Below, piece after piece: positions 35,049 through 41,949 of a stretch of DNA of 42,863 nt. Origin of the DNA: Pseudomonadota bacterium (GTDB lineage: Bacteria > Pseudomonadota > Alphaproteobacteria > Rhizobiales > Beijerinckiaceae); assembly GCA_023423995.1 (NCBI GenBank), contig JAFAEL010000021.1, positions 1 through 42,863 of the forward strand, in the 5' to 3' direction. Positions within the stretch are counted from its first letter, which is position 1. Every line of letters begins with the position of its first letter. Made by a program: the position numbers and the translations under genes. The notes beneath the pieces are model-generated. The model was not told where the DNA came from and ran no database searches. It worked only from the letters and a program-made list of their open reading frames with translations.

Positions 35049-35175
35049 CCTCCCCCTCCAGGGGAGGGCTGACTCGCGCAACGCGCGAGCGGGGTGAGGC
35101 TTACCCCGCTCGCCGGACTTCCCCTCCGTCAGGCGCTGCGCGCCTGACATCTCTCCCTGAAAGGGGAGGATCAAC
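35049..35175. repeat. multi-hairpin intergenic element between binding protein and permease genes
   Basis: Four stems in about 125 bases: CCTCCCC/GGGGAGG (35049-35067), CTCGCGC/GCGCGAG (35073-35089), GCGAGCGGGGT/ACCCCGCTCGC (35085-35113, excludes the former) and GTCAGGCGC/GCGCCTGAC (35128-35148), closed by a purine-rich AGGGGAGGATC. It resembles palindromic repeats scattered between genes in Hyphomicrobiales. It may stabilise the upstream message or slow read-through. Confidence 0.6.
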
Positions 35176-35187
35176 GCCGGGATCTAA

Positions 35188-36129
35188 GTGCTCGCCTATC
35201 TCGCCCGCCGCGTCGCCTATACGATTCCGATCCTGTTCGGGGTCGCGCTGGTCTGTTTCGCACTCGTCCATATCGCGCCCGGCGACCCGCTCGTCTCCGT
35301 GCTGCCGCCGGACGCGTCCGCCGAGCTCCAGGCGATGCTGCGGACGCTATACGGCTTCGACCGGTCCTATCCCGAGCAGTTCGGGCGATGGCTCTGGCGC
35401 GCCGCGCATGGCGACCTCGGCACGTCCATCGCGACCGGACGGCCGGTGACGGACGAGGTGTTCAAGGCGGTCGGCTACACCTTGCGCCTGTCGATCCTCG
35501 CGACGCTGATCGGCTTCTTCTTCGGCTCCCTCTTCGGCTTCGTCGCCGGCTATTACCGCGACAGCTTCATCGACAAGGCCGCCTCGGCCCTCTCCGTCCT
35601 TGGCGTCTCCGTGCCGCATTACTGGCTCGGCATGGTGCTGGTGATCATCTTCGCGGCGATCCTCGGCTGGCTGCCGCCGACCGGCGCCGGATCCGGCAAC
35701 GAGGGCTTCTTCGGCTCGCTGCGGTTCATGATCCTGCCGGCCGTCACGATGTCGGTCATCCCGATGGGCATCGTCGCCCGGACGGTGAGGGCGCTGGTCG
35801 CCGATATCCTCGCCCAGGAATTCGTGATCGGTCTCCGCGCCAAGGGGCTGACGGATTGGGGCGTGTTCAAGCACGTCGTGAAGAACGCCGCCCCCACCGC
35901 GCTTGCCGTGATGGGCCTGCAGCTCGGCTACCTCCTCGGCGGCTCGATCCTGATCGAGACGGTCTTCTCCTGGCCCGGCACGGGCTTTCTCCTGAACGCC
36001 GCGATCTTCCAGCGCGACCTGCCGCTCCTGCAGGGCACGATCCTCGTCCTCGCGCTGTTCTTCGTGATCCTCAACCTCCTGGTCGACGTGGTGCAGACCG
36101 CGCTCGACCCGCGCATCCAGCGGAGCTGA
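35188..36129 (+). CDS. peptide-type ABC transporter permease (DppB-like)
   Basis: 313 residues from GTG 35188. MLAYLARRVAYTIPILFGVALVCFAL opens the first helix; HIAPGDPL, then a periplasmic stretch with LYGFDRSYPEQFGRWLWRAAHGDLGTS, are the DppB/GsiC signature. Six membrane helices and the cytosolic EAA loop (LAQEFVIGLRAKGL) for ATPase contact are seen. It pairs with the next gene to form the channel. The preceding gap carries a multi-hairpin repeat; the AGGGGAGGATC at its end may serve the ribosome site. Confidence 0.92.
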   Translation: MLAYLARRVAYTIPILFGVALVCFALVHIAPGDPLVSVLPPDASAELQAMLRTLYGFDRSYPEQFGRWLWRAAHGDLGTSIATGRPVTDEVFKAVGYTLRLSILATLIGFFFGSLFGFVAGYYRDSFIDKAASALSVLGVSVPHYWLGMVLVIIFAAILGWLPPTGAGSGNEGFFGSLRFMILPAVTMSVIPMGIVARTVRALVADILAQEFVIGLRAKGLTDWGVFKHVVKNAAPTALAVMGLQLGYLLGGSILIETVFSWPGTGFLLNAAIFQRDLPLLQGTILVLALFFVILNLLVDVVQTALDPRIQRS

Positions 36130-36131
36130 CC

Positions 36132-37019
36132 ATGGCCGCGCTGGCAGAACAGAGCATCGTCGAGGCGCCCCTCCCCAAAACGGCGGAGTACTGGACCGGC
36201 GTCGGACGGCGGCTGCTGCGCGATCCCGTTGCGATCTTCGCCGGGCTCGTGATCCTGGCGCTGATCCTGATGGCGATCTTCGCCCCCTACCTCGCGCCAG
36301 CGGACCCCTACCGCGCCTCGAGTCTTCGTCGCCTGCGCCCGATCGGGACCGCCGGCTATCCGCTCGGCTCGGACGAGCTCGGGCGCGACATGCTCTCGCG
36401 CCTGATCTTCGGCGCCCGCCTGTCGCTGTTCATGGGGATCACGCCCGTGATCCTCGCCTTCGGCATCGGCTCGGCGATCGGCATCTTCGCCGGCTATGTC
36501 GGCGGCTGGGTGAACACCGCCGTCATGCGGACGATCGACGTCTTCTACGCCTTCCCGTCCGTGCTCCTCGCGGTCGCGCTGTCCGGGGCGCTCGGGGCGG
36601 GGTTCGGCAACGCGCTCGTTTCGCTCACCGTCGTCTTCGTGCCGCAGATCGCGCGCGTGGCGGAGGCCGTCACCACCCAGGTCCGCTCGCGGGACTATGT
36701 GGAGGCGGCGCGCGCCTCGGGTGCCGGCGGCTTCACCATCGTGCGCGTGCATGTCCTCGGCAACGTGCTCGGGCCGATCTTCGTCTACGCGACGAGCCTC
36801 ATCTCGGTCTCGATGATCCTGGCCTCGGGCCTATCCTTCCTCGGCCTCGGCACCCGCCCACCGGAGCCGGAATGGGGCCTGATGCTGAACACCCTGCGCA
36901 CGGCCATCTACGTGCAGCCCTGGCTCGCGGCGCTGCCCGGCGTGATGATCTTCATCACCTCCATCGCCTTCAACCTTCTCGCCGACGGTCTGCGCTCGGC
37001 CATGGACGTGAAGCAGTGA
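36132..37019 (+). CDS. peptide-type ABC transporter permease (DppC-like)
   Basis: 295 residues from ATG 36132, two bases after the DppB-like stop. A cytosolic N-terminus (about 35 residues) leads to VAIFAGLVILALILMAIFAP, then PLGSDELGRDMLSRLIFGAR, the DppC signature. The EAA loop reads TQVRSRDYVEAARASGAG. SFLGLGTRPPEPEWGLML is the conserved end of the fifth helix region. It forms the heterodimeric channel with the previous gene. Confidence 0.93.
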   Translation: MAALAEQSIVEAPLPKTAEYWTGVGRRLLRDPVAIFAGLVILALILMAIFAPYLAPADPYRASSLRRLRPIGTAGYPLGSDELGRDMLSRLIFGARLSLFMGITPVILAFGIGSAIGIFAGYVGGWVNTAVMRTIDVFYAFPSVLLAVALSGALGAGFGNALVSLTVVFVPQIARVAEAVTTQVRSRDYVEAARASGAGGFTIVRVHVLGNVLGPIFVYATSLISVSMILASGLSFLGLGTRPPEPEWGLMLNTLRTAIYVQPWLAALPGVMIFITSIAFNLLADGLRSAMDVKQ

Positions 37020-37035
37020 GGGGCCAGGAGCGACT

Positions 37036-37189
37036 GGGATCCTCCCCCGCACAGCGGGGGAGGGGAACCGCCCGAAGGGCGGTGGAGGGGGGAGACGCCT
37101 TCCGCCTGCCGCGCCCCCTCCACCATGCTGCCGGCTTCGCCAGGCCGCATGGTCCCCCTCCCCCGTCGCAAGCGACGGGTGAGGATCCC
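37036..37189. repeat. nested palindromic intergenic element between permease and ATPase genes
   Basis: An outer inverted repeat GGGATCCTC (37036-37044) / GAGGATCCC (37181-37189) encloses five hairpins: CCTCCCCCGC/GCGGGGGAGG, ACCGCCC/GGGCGGT, GGTGGAGGGGG/CCCCCTCCACC, ACCATG/CATGGT and CCCGTCG/CGACGGG. The unit is about 154 bases and looks like a defined repetitive element. It differs in sequence from the element at 35049-35175. Confidence 0.65.
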
Positions 37190-37215
37190 GCCTCCGTGCC
37201 GCGGACTGGAGACAG

Positions 37216-38265
37216 ATGACCCTTCCCCTCCCCCAGGATCGTGGCGGGCCGGCGCAGCCGCTGCTGACCGTCAAAGGCCTGCTCAAGCATTTTCCGGTGA
37301 AGAAGGGCCTGTTCGGCGGCGTGAGCGCGAAGGTCAGGGCCGTCGACGGCATCGATTTCGAGGTCTTCAAGGGCGAGACGCTCGGCGTCGTCGGCGAGTC
37401 GGGCTGCGGGAAATCGACGACGGCCCGGCTGCTCCTGAGCCTCATCGACCCGACCGCGGGCGAAATCGTCTTCGACGGCGAGCGGGTCGGCTCGCGGGCG
37501 CTGAGCCTGAAGGAGTTCCGGCGCCAGTGCCAGATGGTGTTCCAGGACAGTTACTCGTCGCTGAACCCGCGCCTGACGATCGAGGCCTCGATCGCCTTCG
37601 CGCCCCAGGTGCACGGCGTGCCTAAGCGCGAGGCGGTCGCCCGGGCGCGCGACCTTCTCGCCCGAGTCGGGCTCGAGCCGCGGCGCTTTGCCGAGCGCTA
37701 TCCGCATGAGCTTTCGGGCGGCCAGCGCCAGCGCGTCAACATCGCCCGCGCACTCGCCCTGCAACCTCGCCTCGTCATTCTCGACGAGGCCGTATCCGCG
37801 CTCGACAAGTCCGTGGAGGCGCAGGTCCTGAACCTCCTTCTCGATCTGAAGGAGGAGTTCGGGCTCACCTACATCTTCATCAGCCACGACCTGAACGTGG
37901 TCCGCTTCATCTCCGACCGGGTCATGGTGATGTATCTCGGCAAGGTGGCCGAGATCGGCGGCTCGGAAGAGGTGTTCGAGCGGGCGCAGCACCCCTACAC
38001 GGCCGCGCTCCTCTCCTCGATGCCGTCGCTCGATCCGGACAACAGAACCGAGGTCGCCCCGCTCGCTGGCGATCCGCCGAACCCCATCAACCCGCCATCG
38101 GGCTGCCGCTTCCACACCCGCTGGGCCTTCGGGGAGCCGGTCTGCTCGGCCAAGGAGCCGCCGCTCGCACAAACGCTCGGCGACCACCGAACCGCCTGCC
38201 TGATGGTGCAGCCGGGCTCCGGCCACTCGAAGGCTCCAACCGGCCCGATGGAGCTCGCCGCGTGA
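37216..38265 (+). CDS. peptide-type ABC transporter ATP-binding protein (DppF-like)
   Basis: 349 residues. Walker A is GESGCGKST at 60-68; the signature is LSGGQRQR, Walker B LVILDEAVSALD, and the switch His in FISHDLNVVRF. The C-terminal oligopeptide-transporter domain has the Cys-bearing PSGCRFHTRWAFGEPVC and HRTAC, a pattern linked to an iron-sulfur site in some homologues. HFPVKKGLFGG near the start is typical of DppF. The TGA overlaps the next start (GTGA). Confidence 0.93.
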   Translation: MTLPLPQDRGGPAQPLLTVKGLLKHFPVKKGLFGGVSAKVRAVDGIDFEVFKGETLGVVGESGCGKSTTARLLLSLIDPTAGEIVFDGERVGSRALSLKEFRRQCQMVFQDSYSSLNPRLTIEASIAFAPQVHGVPKREAVARARDLLARVGLEPRRFAERYPHELSGGQRQRVNIARALALQPRLVILDEAVSALDKSVEAQVLNLLLDLKEEFGLTYIFISHDLNVVRFISDRVMVMYLGKVAEIGGSEEVFERAQHPYTAALLSSMPSLDPDNRTEVAPLAGDPPNPINPPSGCRFHTRWAFGEPVCSAKEPPLAQTLGDHRTACLMVQPGSGHSKAPTGPMELAA

Positions 38266-39281
38266 ACGCCCCCGCCATCCAGATCCGCAACCTCCGGGTC
38301 ACTTTCGGCGGTGTGATCCGCGCCGTCGATGGCGTCGACCTGACGCTAGCTCAGGGGGAAGTGGTCGCGCTCATCGGCGAGTCCGGCTCGGGCAAGAGCG
38401 TCACGCTTCGCTCGCTCATGCGCCTCCACCCGCCCCGGCGCAGCAAGGTCGAGGGCTCGATCACGGTCGCCGGCAAGGACGTTATCGCCATGAGCGAGCG
38501 GGCGCTCGCCGATTACCGCGGCGCGACCGTCTCGATGATCTTCCAGGAGCCGCTCCTTGCGCTCGACCCGGTCTACACGGTCGGCGAGCAGATCGTGGAG
38601 GTAATCCGCCGGCACGAGAAGGCGGGCAAGGCGGAGGCACGCGCCCGCGCGCTTGAGCTGTTCCAGAAGGTCCGCATCCCGAGCCCAGAGCGTCGGCTGG
38701 ACGCCTATCCGCACGAGATGTCCGGCGGCATGCGCCAGCGGGCGATGATCGCCCTTGCCCTCGCCTGTCGGCCGAAGGTGCTGCTGGCCGACGAGCCGAC
38801 GACCGCGCTCGATGCGACCGTCCAGATCCAGATCCTGCTGCTGCTGCGCGACCTGCAGCGCGAACTCGGCCTTTCGATCATCTTTGTGACGCACGATCTC
38901 GGCGCGGCCGTGGAGGTCGCCGATCGGATCGCCGTCATGTATGCCGGCCGCATCGTCGAGGAGGGCACCGCGCGTGACCTGATCCACGAGCCGCGCCACC
39001 CTTATACGATCGGGCTCCTCAAGAGCCGAGCGGAGGGCGCGCTCGCGAAGGGGTCGCGGCTCGACGCAATCCCGGGCTCGCCGCCCGATCTCGCGCATCT
39101 GCCGCCCGGATGCCCGTTCGCGCCGCGCTGCCCGCTCGCCATCGAGCCATGCCGCGCCGACCGGCCGCCCTCGATCGCGGTCGGCCCCGGCCATACGGCG
39201 CGCTGCATCCGCACCGATGTGTCGCCAAGCCTCTTGAAGGTCGCGCCAGAGGCGGATCTGGCCGCTACGTCGGCGGCGTGA
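38262..39281 (+). CDS. peptide-type ABC transporter ATP-binding protein (DppD-like)
   Basis: 339 residues from GTG 38262. Walker A is GESGSGKSV at 39-47; the signature is MSGGMRQRA, Walker [13 protein letters not shown], and the switch His in [12 protein letters not shown]. The C-terminal domain carries [17 protein letters not shown] and HTARC, the full Cys set of this subfamily. [19 protein letters not shown] is the DppD-type Q-loop. It completes the transporter; the five genes together form a standard high-affinity importer. A weak hairpin follows the stop. Confidence 0.93.
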   Translation: MNAPAIQIRNLRVTFGGVIRAVDGVDLTLAQGEVVALIGESGSGKSVTLRSLMRLHPPRRSKVEGSITVAGKDVIAMSERALADYRGATVSMIFQEPLLALDPVYTVGEQIVEVIRRHEKAGKAEARARALELFQKVRIPSPERRLDAYPHEMSGGMRQRAMIALALACRPKVLLADEPTTALDATVQIQILLLLRDLQRELGLSIIFVTHDLGAAVEVADRIAVMYAGRIVEEGTARDLIHEPRHPYTIGLLKSRAEGALAKGSRLDAIPGSPPDLAHLPPGCPFAPRCPLAIEPCRADRPPSIAVGPGHTARCIRTDVSPSLLKVAPEADLAATSAA

Positions 39282-39287
39282 TCGAGA

Positions 39288-39300
39288 TCGGGCTGCCCGA
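39288..39300. terminator. small hairpin between convergent genes
   Basis: TCGGG-CTG-CCCGA forms a short stem in the 30-base gap between the transporter operon and the convergent Pro-rich protein gene. The stem is only five pairs and lacks a T-run, so this is a weak bidirectional terminator candidate. Confidence 0.25.
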
Positions 39301-39311
39301 CCGCGTCCTCG

Positions 39312-40016
39312 TCAGGGCTGCTTGGCCGCCTCGAGGAACTTCAGGTCGAGCGCCGCGAGCGCCATCAGCGGGTCCGGCAGCTTCACGCCGGCCCGGCGCA
39401 TCTGCTGCGCGACGTCCTTGCAGCCCTTGATGTCGTCGGCCTGGAACGCCGTCTCGATCCGATCCCTCTGCTCCGGGGATGGTGCCGGGGCCGCGGCCGG
39501 GGGAGGCGTCGGAGCCGGACGAGCGGCGGCTTGGGCCGACGCGGCGGGCGCCGGGGCGGCCGGGGCGCCCTGCCCCGCCTGAGGCGCGTTCGGATTGTTC
39601 TGCGCCTGTCCCTGCGGACCCGGGGCTCCGGGGCCGGTCTGCGGCACGGGGCCGCTGATGCCGGAACTCTGCTGCGCCTGGCCTCCCGCCGGATGCGGCT
39701 GCGGAACCGGCTGGCCGGGAGACGGCGCCTGCACGGCCGTCGCGGCCTGCGGGGGCGGAGCGGCGGCAGCCGACGCGGCCGCCGGTTGGCGGATGAAGTT
39801 CACCAGTTCCTGGCAGATATTCGCAGGCTTGCCGGGCTGCTGCTGCACGACGCGCGGCGCGGGCGCGGCCGGTGCCTCGGCGGCAGGAGCCTGGGCAGCC
39901 GGCGCCGCGGGTGCCGGCTGAGCGGGCTCGCTCGGCGCGGGTGCCTGCGCCATGGCGAGACCGCTCCAGGCGATCCCCAGCGCCAGTAGGCTCGTCGCGA
40001 TCGGCGCTCTCGTCAT
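39312..40016 (-). CDS. exported Pro/Ala/Gln-rich protein of unknown function
   Basis: 234 residues. A signal peptide ends near residue 23 (GLAMA-QAPAP). About 150 residues are low-complexity Pro/Ala/Gln/Gly, interrupted by one ordered island, NICQELVNFIRQP (near 66-78). The last 55 residues look folded: RDRIETAFQADDIKGCKDVAQQMRRAGVKLPDPLM. Two single cysteines, one in each ordered part, could form a disulfide in the periplasm. I do not recognise the family. It is the last gene of the formate dehydrogenase cluster, 33 bases after a small exported protein, so a role in the periplasmic or membrane part of that enzyme is possible (inference). Confidence 0.7.
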   Translation of the reverse strand: MTRAPIATSLLALGIAWSGLAMAQAPAPSEPAQPAPAAPAAQAPAAEAPAAPAPRVVQQQPGKPANICQELVNFIRQPAAASAAAAPPPQAATAVQAPSPGQPVPQPHPAGGQAQQSSGISGPVPQTGPGAPGPQGQAQNNPNAPQAGQGAPAAPAPAASAQAAARPAPTPPPAAAPAPSPEQRDRIETAFQADDIKGCKDVAQQMRRAGVKLPDPLMALAALDLKFLEAAKQP

Positions 40017-40049
40017 GTCCTGTCCTCTCGGGGCGTCGGCTGGTCGGGC

Positions 40050-40244
40050 TCAGCCGTTCTTGGCCGTACCGCTGGTGTTCGGATCGCCGTTCCACGTCGG
40101 GCCGACGAGATTGTCGGTCGGCGTCACGCGCGCGCCGCTTGTCGAATAGGCCTGGTAGGCCAGCTTCTGGTTCTCGGCGAGGAAGTACGCCGACACCGCC
40201 GCCAGGGCGATTGCGGCAACCACCGCCAGGATGATCGTCTTCAT
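40050..40244 (-). CDS. 64-residue membrane-anchored or exported protein behind formate dehydrogenase
   Basis: A start MKTIILAVVAAIALAAVSAYFL gives one hydrophobic segment, either a membrane anchor or an uncleaved signal. The remaining 42 residues are polar (ENQKLAYQAYSTSGARV then NLVGPTWNGDPNTSG) and should lie in the periplasm. No cysteine or metal motif. It lies 23 bases after the gamma subunit gene. Position and size suggest an accessory piece of the membrane-bound formate dehydrogenase, but no function is known to me. Confidence 0.7.
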   Translation of the reverse strand: MKTIILAVVAAIALAAVSAYFLAENQKLAYQAYSTSGARVTPTDNLVGPTWNGDPNTSGTAKNG

Positions 40245-40267
40245 GTGCCTGCTCCTGCCGGCTCAGC

Positions 40268-41293
40268 CTATTCGGCGGGAACCGCACGGCCGGCGACCAC
40301 CGGCTGGCGCCCGCTGGCGGTCTTCGCCTGTTCCTGCTCGACCCAGAGGTCGTGGTGAACGCGGGCCCAGGCGAGGTCGACCTTGCCCGATCCCATGGCG
40401 TCGTAGGCGCCCTCCATCCCGAGGGAGCCGATATAGATGTGCGCCAGGATCGCCGCGATGAAGAGAACGCCGATCACCGCGTGCACCACCTGGGTCAGCT
40501 GCATGCCGGTGATGTCGGTGGCCGAGAACGGGAACAGCATCAGGACGCCCGTCACCGACATCAGCACGCCGCCGATGGCCACGATCCAGAAGATCATCTT
40601 CTGGCCGGCGTTGAACCGGTAGGCATGCGGATGCGCATCGCCCAGGAACCCGCCGCCGGCCTTGATCCACGCGACGTCCACCCGGTTCGGGATGTTGTCC
40701 TTCACCCAGACGGCGATCATGAAGAGGATGCCGAGCATGAATGGCCAGGCCAGGAAGTTGTGGGCGTACTTGCCCCACTGCGACAGCACCGCGAAGGCGT
40801 CCGGCCCGATCAGCGGCATCAGCAGCCGCTTGCCGAAGATGTAGTTGAGGCCCGTGAGCGCGAGGACGATGAAGCAACTCGCGGTCAGCCAGTGCGTGAA
40901 GCGCTCGAAGACGTTGAAGCGCTGGATCTTGATCCCGGATTCCTCGCTGTGCTCCAGCCGGATCCGGCCGCGCGTGAAATAGAACCCGGCCAGCGCGAGC
41001 AGCATGCCGAGCACCGCGATCCCGCCGATCCAGGGCAGCCAGCCCTCGCGGAACTCGCGCCACTCGCGACCCTGCGGCTGCTCCAGCGTAGCGGCCTTGC
41101 CGTCCGGGATGCTCACCCGGCCATGCAGCTTGTAGAGCTCGCGCAGAAGCTGGTCCTCGCGGACGGAAGCCGCGGTCGGGTTCTGGCCGCTCGGGTTGCC
41201 CGGGGAGACCGCGGTAGCCCCGCCCGTCTGTGCGTAAGCGACCGCGCCGCCGCTCAGCATGAGGGCCGCTAGGGCGATCCGGATAAGGTGCAT
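40268..41293 (-). CDS. formate dehydrogenase gamma subunit (cytochrome b)
   Basis: 341 residues. An N-terminal signal-like segment (MHLIRIALAALMLSGGAVAYA) and a periplasmic stretch of about 80 residues are followed by one added membrane helix (LPWIGGIAVLGMLLALAGFYF) and a four-helix cytochrome b561-like domain. Candidate haem ligands are His in FERFTHWLTAS, and in VVHAVIGVLF and AHIYIGSLG. The subunit anchors the dehydrogenase and passes electrons from the beta subunit to quinone. MEGAYDAMGSGKVDLAWARVHH near the end is typical of the gamma family. Confidence 0.9.
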   Translation of the reverse strand: MHLIRIALAALMLSGGAVAYAQTGGATAVSPGNPSGQNPTAASVREDQLLRELYKLHGRVSIPDGKAATLEQPQGREWREFREGWLPWIGGIAVLGMLLALAGFYFTRGRIRLEHSEESGIKIQRFNVFERFTHWLTASCFIVLALTGLNYIFGKRLLMPLIGPDAFAVLSQWGKYAHNFLAWPFMLGILFMIAVWVKDNIPNRVDVAWIKAGGGFLGDAHPHAYRFNAGQKMIFWIVAIGGVLMSVTGVLMLFPFSATDITGMQLTQVVHAVIGVLFIAAILAHIYIGSLGMEGAYDAMGSGKVDLAWARVHHDLWVEQEQAKTASGRQPVVAGRAVPAE

Positions 41294-41338
41294 CACGGCG
41301 CTATCCTCGACGTGTTCTTCGATACGGGACGGCGGCGA

Positions 41339-41935
41339 TCAGATCGCGACCGTCTCGCGGTAGGCCGTCTTCCAGCCCCAGGCGCCCGAGCCGTAGCCGC
41401 GCTTCACCACGCGCTCCTTGTAGATCTGCGCGATGATCTCGCCGTCCCCGGCCAGCAGCGCCTTGGTCGAGCACATCTCGGCGCAGAGGGGCAGCTTGCC
41501 CTCGGCCAGGCGGTTCGATCCGTACTTCTCGTACTCGGCCAGGGAGAGGTCCACCTCCGGCCCGCCCGAGCAGTAGGTGCACTTGTCCATCTTGCCGCGC
41601 GTGCCGAAATTGCCGACGCGCGGGTACTGGGGCGCGCCGAAGGGGCAGGCGTAGAAGCAGTAGCCGCAGCCGATGCAGAGGTCCTTCGAGTGAAGAACGA
41701 CCGCGTCGGCCGTGGTGTAGAAGCAGTTCACCGGGCACACGGCCGCGCAGGGCGCGTCCGTGCAATGCATGCAGGCCATCGAGATCGAGCGCTCAGACGG
41801 CTTGCCGTCGTTCAGCGTCACGACGCGCCGGCGGTTGATGCCCCACGGCACCTCGTGCTCGTTCTTGCAGGCCGTGACGCAGGCGTTGCACTCGATGCAG
41901 CGGTCCGCGTCGCAGAGGAACTTCATACGGGCCAT
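41339..41935 (-). CDS. fdh3B: formate dehydrogenase beta subunit, four-cluster ferredoxin (FDH3 type)
   Basis: 198 residues. Four [4Fe-4S] cysteine groups: CIECNACVTAC, CMHCTDAPCAAVC, CIGCGYCFYAC, and CTYC paired with the later CAEMC. They form an electron wire from the molybdenum or tungsten site in alpha to the haem b of gamma. The C-terminus lacks the membrane anchor of E. coli FdnH/FdoH, as in the alphaproteobacterial FDH3 form. The gene is 14 bases behind alpha and 45 ahead of gamma, consistent with one operon. The symbol rests on family resemblance. Confidence 0.9.
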   Translation of the reverse strand: MARMKFLCDADRCIECNACVTACKNEHEVPWGINRRRVVTLNDGKPSERSISMACMHCTDAPCAAVCPVNCFYTTADAVVLHSKDLCIGCGYCFYACPFGAPQYPRVGNFGTRGKMDKCTYCSGGPEVDLSLAEYEKYGSNRLAEGKLPLCAEMCSTKALLAGDGEIIAQIYKERVVKRGYGSGAWGWKTAYRETVAI

Positions 41936-41949
41936 TGGTCAGGTCTCCG

